From: DATGZX01 sp035296965
GTDB lineage: Bacteria; Planctomycetota; Planctomycetia; Gemmatales; Gemmataceae
Length of the DNA stretch: 7,698 nt
NCBI GenBank assembly: GCA_035296965.1
Contig: DATGZX010000098.1
Location: 1 to 7,698 of the forward strand
Direction: 5' to 3'
Below the pieces are notes generated by a model. The model made no database searches. It was not told where the DNA came from and was given only the letters and a program-made list of their open reading frames with translations. A program made the translations under genes and the position numbers. Below are positions 1-7,526 of this stretch, piece by piece (positions within the stretch are counted from its first letter, which is position 1; each line of letters starts with the position of its first letter).

Positions 1-225
1 CAGTGTCGGGGACGGGGCTGAGCAGGTTGGCGCAAGTGACGCGGTTTGTGTCCATGACAAAGGTTTTAGCGCCAGGCCCCCGCCCTGGACAGCTGTCGGG
101 ACGTTATTTTTGTAAAAGGGAATTCTTCACAGGCTCTCAGCGGTGCGGACGGTTCTACCCCACTGCACGTCTTCGCGTCGAAGTCCTCAACTCCTGGCAT
201 TCAATCGGACTCTGTTGAGGGACCG
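1..225. other. Upstream region without a supported gene
   Basis: No gene here can be supported. On the plus strand the frame of the following protease gene is broken by stops at 19-21, 37-39, 55-57 and 67-69, then runs open from 70 to the ATG at 226 with no ATG, GTG or TTG in between. The 52 codons in that stretch read as a Ser/Pro/Gly-rich segment that could be protein-like. On the minus strand an ATG at 55-53 opens a frame that leaves the window after 18 codons. It has no recognisable ribosome binding site, so a divergent gene is possible but unproven. No BlaI-type repressor gene, the usual partner of M56 sensors, is visible. Confidence 0.5.
217..221 (+). promoter_or_regulatory. Ribosome binding site of the M56 fusion gene
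   Basis: GAGGG lies four bases before the ATG at 226. It is the only purine-rich stretch at a usable distance. It supports translation from 226 even though the protein then lacks the expected N-terminal membrane helices. Confidence 0.5.
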
Positions 226-3200
226 ATGTCCGATCGTGAGGCGTCTCAATCGGGGCCAGATCACGAGCCTTCATCGGCCGAGGATCGCCGTGCAAATGCA
301 TCCCCATTTCTGTTTTTATCAGGCGATCAGCCGGGCAAACCTTGGCTCGGCAGATTTCGAGCCGCCATTGAACCGCGCCTGTCGTTCATTGTGTCCCTTT
401 GGTTCGCAGGTATCGTGCTCTTTGCCATTCGACCGATCTGGGGGCTTTGGACTCAGTGGCGGCTGCGACGTATCGGAATTTCACCAGTACCAGACTCCGT
501 CGAGCAGGCGTTGGCCGATCTCGCACGGCGACTCAATTTGCGGCGATCAATCCGCATTGCCAAGTCAGTTCGCGTCCGCATCCCGATGGCTGTCGGATAC
601 CTACGTCCAATGATCCTATTGCTGGTCTGCGTCCTGACCGGTCTAAGCGCGAGGCAATTGGAAGCCCTGCTGGCACACGAGTTGGCTCACATTCGCCGTC
701 ACGACTGGCTTGTCAACGCATTCCAGGTGTTGGCCGAGACCCTCTTTTTCTATCACCCGGCCGTGTGGTGGCTATCCCGACGAATTCGTCAGGAGCGGGA
801 AAACTGCTGCGACGACTTGGCGGTCTCTCTCATTGGGGACCGAGCCACTTTCGGGCGCATGCTCTTTGCGCTCGAGGAGCTGCGACAGAGGATTCCCGAG
901 CCCGCGCTGGCTGCTACCGGAGGCACCTTGGTGACCCGAGTCCGCCGCGTGCTCTCGGAGGATCGCAGCCCGGAGCCCAAAACTTGGGACTGGCTTCCAG
1001 GCGCGATTTTGCTGTTGCTCGTTGGCTTGGGCAGCGGCGCGTGGACGACGTCGGGAGGGACGGCCGAAAAAAGCGAACGAAGCGAGGCCCAGGAGCCGGC
1101 GACGACCGATCCCCGACCGGCCAAACCCAACGCCGAATCGGCCAAGCGTGCCGAACCGGATCGAGACCCAAACGCAACCGACATCGCTAAGCTGATCGTC
1201 AAAGTGCGCGAGAATGAGGCGCGCCTCCAGAACCTTGACGCGACAGTGAAGACATCAGGGATCTTCCACCCGAAACCGAAGGAGAGAAGGTCGGAGACGA
1301 TCGGTTTCGGTCCGTCGGTATTGAGAGCAACCGAAGAAATCGATCGCGTGGTAACGCAAGGAAGTCGCTACTTCTTCTCCGGGGACGATGTCGTCTCACT
1401 CACATCGGGCGAAAAACGCACTGGAAAACGAATCGCGGTATTCGACGGCACGCAGACGGTCGCCATCGAAGAGGGGAACAGTGCAGCCGTCTATCACGCA
1501 CGGTACGAACCAGCGCAAATAGTCCCCCCTCACTGCTGGGGGATCTTCACATTGGAAGTCAACTTCCCGCTGTCCATCTACTTGCAGGGAACCGAGGCGA
1601 TGAAGTCGCATCCCAAGGTGCGCCGCCATCCCGTCGAGCGGGGCTCCGTGTTCGAGTTTTACAAAGTCGAAGCCGAGCTGATCGGCGAGGAAAAGCTTGA
1701 CGACCTCGATTGCGTGAAGGTGAAAGTGCGGCGTTGGTATTACACGAAGGAGACCCCTTCGATCCAGTACCTCTGGCTGGCAAAGGATCGCAACTACCAT
1801 GTGGCTCGGTGCCGGACGGCATGGTTTCGCAAGGGAAAAGAGGAGCCCGGCGATGAAACCCGTGTGACGAAGTGGCATGAGGTCGCCAAGGGAATTTGGC
1901 TGCCCACGGTTGTCACATCGGAGGGTTTCGGTTGGGATGGCGACGGGAAGAAATCGGCTGCGCCGCAGTGGACGCGACGACTGTCTATCGAGAAAGCAAC
2001 CCTCGACCCCGCGTTGTCCCCCGACTTATTCAAACTTCCTGACATCCCCGACTCGCTGCCGAAATTCGTGGTAGGCGCCGATGGCCAGCTCGAAGACAGT
2101 CCGCAGCACCTCGGTCCCGCGCGCGCCGATGCGAGCACGACGCTCGACTCCATCCTGAACCGGCTCGCCGCGGAAGAAACGAAATACGACCAGTTCGAGG
2201 TGGCGACAACAAACCGCTATCAGGTGTTGAATGCGTCTGGGTGGAGCACAGCCGGCATGTACAGCGCCACGAGGACTTACGAACGAAGCCTACTAGCTGG
2301 AAATCGACTCATCTACTCGGAAGAGGAACAGATGAAGCTTGCCAGCGGCGAGACAAACTCGCACTCGATTCGACAATGCTACGACGGTCGACAGTTCCGG
2401 GAGTTTTCACGATACGACCGTGGCGCGAACGATCCCAATGCTCAACAATACGCAACCCTTTCCCTCGGCGGTCCCGAAGAAATGCGACTGGTGCGCGCCC
2501 ATACGACGGTTTTTCGCGGTGATCGGAACCGCCAGTCCTTGTCTGGGTTTCTGTGCTCCGGTTCGTTCGACGTGATCAACAAGTACAAGATGACCGTCGA
2601 ATACGTCGGAGATGAGCGGGCAGGTGACCTTCATTGCCACAAACTGAAATGTAACCTCCCTCACGGGATGCGAAGTGGGCCCAACTATGACAACTATTTC
2701 TTCCTTTGGTTGGCGCGCGACCGCAACCTGATTGCCGTGCGTCATGAGTGGCGCGAGCCCGGGTGGTGTGAGAAGATGCCTACCGGGATCAGCTTTGTCG
2801 ACGATTTGCGGGAGATCCGTCCCGGGATCTGGTTTCCGTATCGGACCGTTCAACTCGCATTTCAGAAGTTCGGCCGCGAGGGCCTCTGTGAGAACCGGCC
2901 CCTATTGCAGTGGCGGAAGGACATTGAGGTTAATTCCCTGAAGTTGAACCCCGTTGTCGACGACAAATCCTTCGGTGTGATCGAGGTCCCTGCCGGAACG
3001 TCGGTCTCCGTGAAAGGCGAGCATGGCGCTTATTTCGGTCAGTTCAAGCAGCCCAAGACTGGCAACATCGACATCAACCCCGAGCAGCTCCTCGAAATGC
3101 GACAAAAAGCCAAGGTCGACAAAGACGAAGTCGATCGCCGCCAAAAAGCGCTGGACGCACTGATCGGCCAAAGGGCGCCGCAACTTCCGCATGAAACTTG

Positions 3201-3624
3201 GCTAAACTCCCAGCCTATTTCGTGGGAACAGTTGGCGGGCAAAGTCGTCGTCATCGACTTCTGGGCGACTTGGTGCGGTCCTTGTGATCCGGACCTCGAA
3301 CGGCTGTCCGAGGTTTACAGGGCCTGGCAAGTCGCCGGCGTGACCAACCTGGCCCTGGTCGGAATTCATACCGCAGGCACCGACCGCAACTCCGTGATGA
3401 AGAAGGTCGCAGATAAAAAGCTTGGCTACCCGATCGTGATCGACTCGCCCCCCACGCAAGGCCGGGCGGCATGGGGTGACCTGTTTGACAAATTCGCCGT
3501 TCACCAAATCCCGATCACATTTGTGATCGACGCATCCGGCAAGATTGTCGCCCACGGTCGCTTGGAAGAAATGCTCTCCAAGGCCGGTCAACTCGCGATC
3601 GAGAACCAAACGAAGTCGCGGTAG
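226..3624 (+). CDS. M56 (BlaR1/MecR1-type) metalloprotease fused to two LolA-like domains and a TlpA-type thioredoxin
   Basis: This is a 1132-residue membrane-anchored fusion. A membrane segment lies at about residues 52-73. The M56 zinc protease follows, with HELAH at 151-155 and the probable third ligand Glu192 in the ENCCDD stretch (192-197). A second membrane segment lies at 257-273, then a charged, Pro/Ala-rich linker to about 320. Two related modules follow (about 326-620 and 638-925). Both carry WLA-K/R-DRN (517-523 and 828-834) and GIW-L/F-P (556-560, 867-871), and they resemble LolA-like lipoprotein-carrier folds. The C-terminus is a thioredoxin with WCGPC at 1016-1020 and the cis-proline at 1096 (IPITF), as in TlpA/ResA redoxins. 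In BlaR1-like sensors the protease is cytoplasmic and the C-terminal part extracytoplasmic. By that plan the LolA-like and thioredoxin parts would face the periplasm, so a role in envelope sensing or disulfide chemistry is inferred. The first two BlaR1 membrane helices are absent. ATG 226 is the only in-frame start after the stop at 67-69 and has GAGGG before it. Domain calls are firm for M56 and thioredoxin, moderate for LolA-like. Confidence 0.93.
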   Translation: MSDREASQSGPDHEPSSAEDRRANASPFLFLSGDQPGKPWLGRFRAAIEPRLSFIVSLWFAGIVLFAIRPIWGLWTQWRLRRIGISPVPDSVEQALADLARRLNLRRSIRIAKSVRVRIPMAVGYLRPMILLLVCVLTGLSARQLEALLAHELAHIRRHDWLVNAFQVLAETLFFYHPAVWWLSRRIRQERENCCDDLAVSLIGDRATFGRMLFALEELRQRIPEPALAATGGTLVTRVRRVLSEDRSPEPKTWDWLPGAILLLLVGLGSGAWTTSGGTAEKSERSEAQEPATTDPRPAKPNAESAKRAEPDRDPNATDIAKLIVKVRENEARLQNLDATVKTSGIFHPKPKERRSETIGFGPSVLRATEEIDRVVTQGSRYFFSGDDVVSLTSGEKRTGKRIAVFDGTQTVAIEEGNSAAVYHARYEPAQIVPPHCWGIFTLEVNFPLSIYLQGTEAMKSHPKVRRHPVERGSVFEFYKVEAELIGEEKLDDLDCVKVKVRRWYYTKETPSIQYLWLAKDRNYHVARCRTAWFRKGKEEPGDETRVTKWHEVAKGIWLPTVVTSEGFGWDGDGKKSAAPQWTRRLSIEKATLDPALSPDLFKLPDIPDSLPKFVVGADGQLEDSPQHLGPARADASTTLDSILNRLAAEETKYDQFEVATTNRYQVLNASGWSTAGMYSATRTYERSLLAGNRLIYSEEEQMKLASGETNSHSIRQCYDGRQFREFSRYDRGANDPNAQQYATLSLGGPEEMRLVRAHTTVFRGDRNRQSLSGFLCSGSFDVINKYKMTVEYVGDERAGDLHCHKLKCNLPHGMRSGPNYDNYFFLWLARDRNLIAVRHEWREPGWCEKMPTGISFVDDLREIRPGIWFPYRTVQLAFQKFGREGLCENRPLLQWRKDIEVNSLKLNPVVDDKSFGVIEVPAGTSVSVKGEHGAYFGQFKQPKTGNIDINPEQLLEMRQKAKVDKDEVDRRQKALDALIGQRAPQLPHETWLNSQPISWEQLAGKVVVIDFWATWCGPCDPDLERLSEVYRAWQVAGVTNLALVGIHTAGTDRNSVMKKVADKKLGYPIVIDSPPTQGRAAWGDLFDKFAVHQIPITFVIDASGKIVAHGRLEEMLSKAGQLAIENQTKSR

Positions 3625-3905
3625 CCGGCACCTAGTGGGCTCAGTCCAAAAAAGGTCGGTTTCTCAACACGCTAAATCCACTTAGCGGGCCATCAGGCCA
3701 AACGAGGGCGCCGCGTACCAAATTGCCGTGTCGAGAATCCAAATGCCAGCAACTCGTCCCCTGGGAGATTCTTGAGAACGGGGATCAATTCATCGGGCGG
3801 AAAATGGTGTCGCTTCAGTTTTCGCGAAGCCAGACTCGGCCAATTGCCCTGAAACCGTTTCCCGCCGCGTTCATTATTTTCTCGAACGCCACAGCAACAT
3901 AGGCT
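3625..3905. other. Convergent intergenic region
   Basis: This stretch separates the 3' ends of the plus-strand protease fusion and the minus-strand small gene. Both strands are largely open here (plus frame 3636-3899; minus frame 3905-3696, in phase with the upstream small gene after its TAG). Neither frame has a well-placed start codon or a recognisable protein family, so I call no gene. The only clear structure is the hairpin at 3670-3687. I see no insertion-sequence ends that I can support. Confidence 0.5.
3670..3687. terminator. Small hairpin, possible weak bidirectional terminator
   Basis: CGCTAA (3670-3675) and TTAGCG (3682-3687) are perfect inverted copies around a 6-base loop. The hairpin lies 46 bases past the stop of the protease fusion and between two convergent genes, which suits a transcription end. 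No T-run follows on the plus strand and the stem is only 6 bp, so intrinsic termination would be weak. It could also be chance. Confidence 0.3.
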
Positions 3906-4340
3906 CTAACTTGAAGCCGCGCCCGGCAGCGGATAGAGGTAGGCTCCGTCCACACGGACGTTGCCAAGTTGCTCACCTCCCCACCGGATCGGACACGTCT
4001 TCGCGCCAGGAGCGCGGTTGTGAATGGCAAGGACATCCCTGGCAATCGGATTGCTCGGCCCGATCAGCTTGACCTCAAGCGGGTCGATCCAGAGGGGCTG
4101 AGGCATTCGCCGGATGAGAGTATGGAGCCGCCGGTAGGCCTCGCTCAGGCGTTGACTTTCGGCAACCGGGGACACGATGTAGAAATACCACTGCCCGTCC
4201 TCGGCGGCCTTCAGCCAAAGGGCAGCCGTCACCTCGAAACCTTCTTGCGGCAATTGCTCGACGATTCTCGCGCCGTCTTCGATCAAGTCATCTACCAGCG
4301 TAGCACTCCTCCACAAACTTTCGGTCGCGCGGGAAGTCAT
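3906..4340 (-). CDS. Hypothetical protein of 144 residues downstream of the ABC-F gene
   Basis: I do not recognise a named family. The protein is soluble-looking with no signal peptide or membrane segment. It begins with an acidic helix (LVDDLIEDG, 15-23), followed by an alternating hydrophobic segment typical of beta strands (about 36-58: AALWLK, WYFYIVSP). An amphipathic helix (SEAYRRLHTLI) and a C-terminal strand-rich part ending GAYLYPLPG come next. It starts 9 bases after the ABC-F stop on the same strand, so the two are probably co-transcribed and perhaps translationally coupled. Codon pattern and clean domain-like texture support a real gene over the long antisense frame that overlaps it. 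The ATG at 4340 has only AGG directly in front of it. A strong GGAGGAG (4312-4306) lies inside the gene, 7 bases before an in-frame CTG at codon 15, so the true start may be later. Confidence 0.78.
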   Translation of the reverse strand: MTSRATESLWRSATLVDDLIEDGARIVEQLPQEGFEVTAALWLKAAEDGQWYFYIVSPVAESQRLSEAYRRLHTLIRRMPQPLWIDPLEVKLIGPSNPIARDVLAIHNRAPGAKTCPIRWGGEQLGNVRVDGAYLYPLPGAASS

Positions 4341-4349
4341 CCTGATTCG

Positions 4350-6170
4350 TTAGGAAGGGCCAGGTCGCGTTCGTTTCGTCTCCAATTCCTGCCACCGGCC
4401 GTACAGCTTCTCGACGGCCTCCTGGGCTGCCTGCAACGCTCGGCAGGACTCCTGGAGCCACACATGATCGGTGCCGCGCCCTGCCGCCTCCACATCTTGT
4501 TGCCTGGCGGCCAGCGCTTGCTCGGCCGCAAGGATACGCGCCTCCATGCCGTCCCATTCGCGTTGCTCATGGTAGGAAAGACGGCCAGCGCTTCCCCGCG
4601 CGGTTTTGGCGGTTTTTGCGAGGGATATGGCCGGCCCGGGTTTGGCATCAGCAAGTACGCGCTGAGCGGCTGCCCACTGGGTATAGTCGGCGAACACTGT
4701 GGCGCGCCCCTGGCCATCCAGGCCCAATATCTCCGTACACAGGCGATCCAACAGAGAGCGGTCGTGCGTGACCATCACAAGGGCGCCGGGGAACTCTGTC
4801 AGACTTTCTTCGAGCACCTCGAGCGTCGCAATGTCTAAGTCGTTCGTCGGCTCGTCCAGCAGCAGCACGTCCGCTGGCTGAAGCATCAGTCGAGCGATCA
4901 GGATGCGCGCTTGCTCACCACCGGACAAATCGGCGACGGATTGATCCAGCTGCTCGGGGCCGAACAGGAAGCGCTTCGCCCAGGCCGAAACGTGGATCGG
5001 CCGGTCTCGGTAGAGCACCTCGTCGGCATTGGGCGCTAATGCCCGGCGTAGCGTTACGGTTCGATCCAGTTGGCGACGATCCTGATCGAAGGCGACCACG
5101 CGCAGGCCTTCGGCCCGTACGACAGTTCCTGCGTCGGGCGCCGTCTCGCCGGCTAACACCCGGAGCAACGTGGTTTTGCCACTACCGTTGGGGCCGAGGA
5201 CTCCCATTCTCACTCCGGGCGATAGCGTGAAGGACAGGTCGGTGAAGAGCACGCGACCACCCAACACCTTGGAAAGGCCCTGTGCGCTCAACAGTTTGGC
5301 GGACTTCCGCCCTGTGGCGACAAAATCGATACCAGCCTGCCCGGCCGGAGCATTACGAGCCCGGATCGCTTGCAAATCGCTGCCGAGGCGGGTTGCCTCC
5401 TGGATGCGCGCGCTCGATTTACCGGTGCGCGCCCGAGCCCCGCGCTGGAGCCAGGCGACTTCGCGACGCACCTTGCTGGCGAGCGACTGCTGTTGCCGCA
5501 CCTGGCCAGCCAGGAACTCGGCCCGCCGGCTGAGGAATTCGCTGTAGGACCCGGCTACTCGGAAGTAGCCATCCGGATACACGCGGTCGACTTCGATGAC
5601 CTGGTTGGTGACGTTTTCGAGGAAGTAGCGGTCGTGGCTGACCACGATGTATGTAAAGGGCGCTTCCTCCAGCAGTTCCTCCAACCAGAGGATGCCTTCG
5701 AGGTCCAGATGGTTGGTTGGCTCGTCCAAAAACAAAAGATCCGGCCGGCGCACGAGTTCCCTGGCGATCGCAACCCGTCTGAGCCAACCCCCTGAGAGCG
5801 TCCCCACCCTCTGCTCGCCGTTTCCAAGGCCCGCTCTCCCCAAGGTGATGCCGACCTGTGTCGCGCGTTCATGCTCCTCGCCGGGATCGTTCATGAGGGC
5901 GCTGGCAAGAACTTCCTTCACCGTCATATCGAGGGCAAGCCCGGCCTCCTGAGGTAAATATCCCAACCGCACCGTCCGGCGCAGTGCTATCGTGCCTTGA
6001 TCGGAGAGCTCGATGCCGGCAAGGAGCTTCAAAAGTGTTGATTTGCCCGATCCGTTGGGGCCGATCAGGCCAACACGTTCGCCGGCGCGCAGATCCACGG
6101 AGATATTGGCGAACAACGGGCGTGGACCATACGCCTTTGCAAGCGCCTGCCCACTCAACAAGACTGTCAT
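4350..6170 (-). CDS. uup: ABC-F family ATPase, Uup type
   Basis: This is a 606-residue soluble protein with two ABC ATPase domains and no membrane segments. Domain 1 has Walker A GPNGSGKST (37-45), signature LSGGW (125-129), Walker B and catalytic Glu in LLFLDEPTNHLD (145-156) and the H-loop SHDR (178-181). The linker between domains contains WLQRGARARTGK (240-251), very close to the Uup-type linker. Domain 2 has Walker A GPNGSGKTT (326-334), LSGGE (415-419), LLLDEPTNDLD (436-446) and the H-loop THDR. A C-terminal Ala/Glu/Gln-rich coiled coil (about 525-600) matches the Uup C-terminal domain. ABC-F proteins act on ribosomes or, for Uup, also in genome maintenance (transposon excision and branched-DNA binding in E. 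coli); they are not transporters. Both sites keep all catalytic residues. The ATG at 6170 starts directly before the conserved first beta strand. An AAGGG lies 10 bases upstream. The gene heads a probable two-gene operon. Confidence 0.95.
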   Translation of the reverse strand: MTVLLSGQALAKAYGPRPLFANISVDLRAGERVGLIGPNGSGKSTLLKLLAGIELSDQGTIALRRTVRLGYLPQEAGLALDMTVKEVLASALMNDPGEEHERATQVGITLGRAGLGNGEQRVGTLSGGWLRRVAIARELVRRPDLLFLDEPTNHLDLEGILWLEELLEEAPFTYIVVSHDRYFLENVTNQVIEVDRVYPDGYFRVAGSYSEFLSRRAEFLAGQVRQQQSLASKVRREVAWLQRGARARTGKSSARIQEATRLGSDLQAIRARNAPAGQAGIDFVATGRKSAKLLSAQGLSKVLGGRVLFTDLSFTLSPGVRMGVLGPNGSGKTTLLRVLAGETAPDAGTVVRAEGLRVVAFDQDRRQLDRTVTLRRALAPNADEVLYRDRPIHVSAWAKRFLFGPEQLDQSVADLSGGEQARILIARLMLQPADVLLLDEPTNDLDIATLEVLEESLTEFPGALVMVTHDRSLLDRLCTEILGLDGQGRATVFADYTQWAAAQRVLADAKPGPAISLAKTAKTARGSAGRLSYHEQREWDGMEARILAAEQALAARQQDVEAAGRGTDHVWLQESCRALQAAQEAVEKLYGRWQELETKRTRPGPS

Positions 6171-6341
6171 GCTCGGGACGCCCTTCTCTTTCTCAGCGCT
6201 GGGGCGGGCGGAATGCGGCTGCCGTCGCTGTCTTAAATCAAGATTCTCAGGGTGACAAAATAATGTTTCAGCGGCAAGAGGACATGCCCAATGGCGGCCA
6301 TTCGATTCGCATTGTAGTTGATCGGCCCGCCGAGCGGCAGA
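6171..6341. other. Intergenic spacer upstream of the ABC-F gene
   Basis: These 171 bases lie between the stop of the beta-propeller gene and the start of the ABC-F gene, both on the minus strand. The spacer is large enough for a separate promoter, and the middle is AT-richer than its flanks. I see no strong terminator for the upstream gene and no RNA gene. Confidence 0.6.
6230..6258 (-). promoter_or_regulatory. Candidate promoter for the ABC-F operon
   Basis: On the minus strand TTGTCA (6258-6253; 5 of 6 to the sigma-70 -35 consensus) is followed after 17 bases by TAAGAC (6235-6230; 3 of 6 to the -10 consensus), about 60 bases before the ATG. The spacing is ideal and the surrounding sequence is locally AT-rich, but the -10 is poor and planctomycete promoters are not well defined. 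Confidence 0.3.
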
Positions 6342-7526
6342 TCATGATGGAAGGGAGAAGCAATAAACGGCGTCGTTGCCGCGGAGGTAGAGCCGGTTGC
6401 CGACCACCGCCGGATGCGCGTAGAGGCCGGTTTCGTCCTCCAGAACCGTGAGCTTGCCCAGCACCTTGTAACTGGGGGCAAGGGCGTCAATGAGCCACAG
6501 CTCTCCTTTCATGCCCGAAGCCAGGACCTGGCGATCCGAAGCGATGAGTGAGACGTGGTCGTCAAAGACGCCCTCATCGGCAAGCCAGATTTGTTTCAAG
6601 CCGTTTTTTAGATCAAGGCAGTGCAATCCACCCCCGCCCCCAAACAGCCGAGCGCCGACGACGACCGGGCTCTGCGTATCTGGCGCCAATTTCGCATTGA
6701 CAGCGACCGGTTTGGGATCGATCAGGCCGTCCTGGCAGAACCGGAACAGGCGTGTGCCGTTTCTCTCGGTGGAGACGATCACCTGGCCCTCGTAAGCGAC
6801 GGGCGTCGGCACGTTGAAGTCGCCCTTCCGGCCCGGCATCACTTTCCAGAGACGCTTTCCATTCGCCACGTCCCAGCCGCCCAGAGAGGTGGCATCGTGT
6901 CCGACGATCTGCATTCGGCCGCCGAATTTGCCGGCGATCAGGGAACCGTAACCTGGCGGACCGCCCGGCGTCTTCCAGAGGACTTCGCCCGTGCGCGGCG
7001 CCAGGGCCACCAGCCCTGCATTCGGCCCGCCCGGATTGACGATGAGCTTGCCGTCAACGGCAAGCGGCGCGGAGCAGAAGCCCCAAGGAAGCTTCTCGTG
7101 GGCATCGAACTCGGCAGGCAGGTCCTTTCGCCAGAGTACTTTGCCGGTTTCCAGCTCGACGCAATGCAGGTGGCCGAACGCGCCGTACAGGACGACGAGG
7201 CCGTCGAGGATCAGCGGCGTGGCGCGAGGGGAATTGCCGTAGTCAAGATTGCCCTGGGTAGCGTGGTGTATGGCCCAACGCTGGGCGCCGGTGCTTGCGT
7301 CCAGGCAGCGAAAGACGTCCATCGTGTCGGCGAGATCCCGGCCGGCCACGACGACTAGCTGAAGTGTGGCAGCCAGCCCGGCAAGGCAGCGACCGCCGAC
7401 CGGCGCCCGCCAGATCTGTGTGAGCTTTTCGGGAAGCTTTTCCGGAAGCCAGGGAACAATTGCGTCGCGATGAGGGCCGCGCCAGCCGGTCCATTCGACC
7501 GGCTGGCCGGCAGTCGCATCAGTTAC
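6342..7526 (-). CDS. PQQ-like beta-propeller portion of a probable fusion protein, in the -1 frame relative to its upstream part
   Basis: The frame carries 394 sense codons from the frame junction. Near its start is W-TGWRGPHRD (12-21), the typical opening of planctomycete PQQ-like propeller domains, then IWRAPVGG and at least five blade motifs of the form D-x-TG-x-W (for example LDASTGAQRW, VELETGKVLW, APRTGEVLW, WDVANGKRLW, LDLKNGLKQIW). The repeats form a beta-propeller; whether it binds a cofactor is not shown, and many such proteins are structural or binding modules. No ATG, GTG or TTG occurs in this frame between a TGA at about 7559 and a GTG at 7349-7347. The GTG sits after the conserved opening motif and has no convincing ribosome site. 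Translation therefore probably comes from the frame ending at 7523 by a -1 shift on the A run. If so, the propeller inherits export signals from the part beyond the window. If no shift occurs, this is a pseudogene fragment. Confidence 0.85.
   Translation of the reverse strand, partial: VTDATAGQPVEWTGWRGPHRDAIVPWLPEKLPEKLTQIWRAPVGGRCLAGLAATLQLVVVAGRDLADTMDVFRCLDASTGAQRWAIHHATQGNLDYGNSPRATPLILDGLVVLYGAFGHLHCVELETGKVLWRKDLPAEFDAHEKLPWGFCSAPLAVDGKLIVNPGGPNAGLVALAPRTGEVLWKTPGGPPGYGSLIAGKFGGRMQIVGHDATSLGGWDVANGKRLWKVMPGRKGDFNVPTPVAYEGQVIVSTERNGTRLFRFCQDGLIDPKPVAVNAKLAPDTQSPVVVGARLFGGGGGLHCLDLKNGLKQIWLADEGVFDDHVSLIASDRQVLASGMKGELWLIDALAPSYKVLGKLTVLEDETGLYAHPAVVGNRLYLRGNDAVYCFSLPS
7481..7507 (-). repeat. 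Perfect 11-bp inverted repeat downstream of the slippery site
   Basis: On the minus strand GCCAGCCGGTC (7507-7497) and GACCGGCTGGC (7491-7481) are exact inverted copies around the 5-base loop GAATG. Allowing one bulged G, CCG/CGG adds three more pairs below the stem. It lies inside coding sequence, 18 bases after the A AAA AAG heptamer (15 with the extended stem). A stable hairpin there could stall a ribosome. The distance is longer than the 5-9 bases typical of known -1 sites. Confidence 0.6.

Noticed and set aside
1..55. Divergent minus-strand gene starting at ATG 55-53
   Set aside because: Only 18 codons are visible, there is no Shine-Dalgarno sequence, and the residues match no family I recognise.
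3640..3690. Insertion-sequence end next to the hairpin after the protease gene
   Set aside because: No matching inverted copy, target duplication or transposase fragment could be found in the window.
3969..4838. Open plus-strand frame of 289 codons opposite the small gene and the ABC-F 3' end
   Set aside because: It spans two minus-strand genes and their junction, shows no domain, and has the Arg/Pro/Leu-rich composition of an antisense shadow in GC-rich DNA.
6342..7349. Beta-propeller gene starting independently at the GTG at 7349-7347
   Set aside because: The start would remove the conserved W-RGP-x-RD opening and first blade region, leaves no signal peptide, and has no ribosome site. Homology-like sequence continues upstream in the same frame.
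6621..7358. Open plus-strand frame of 245 codons opposite the beta-propeller
   Set aside because: The minus strand carries clear repeated propeller motifs over the same bases. The plus frame has no recognisable family and no ribosome site.
7243..7519. Minus-strand frame starting at ATG 7519-7517 just after the TAA, as a reinitiating small gene
   Set aside because: It is in the zero frame, overlaps the propeller's conserved N-terminus, is Arg/Ser/Pro-rich and ends at a TAG without any domain.
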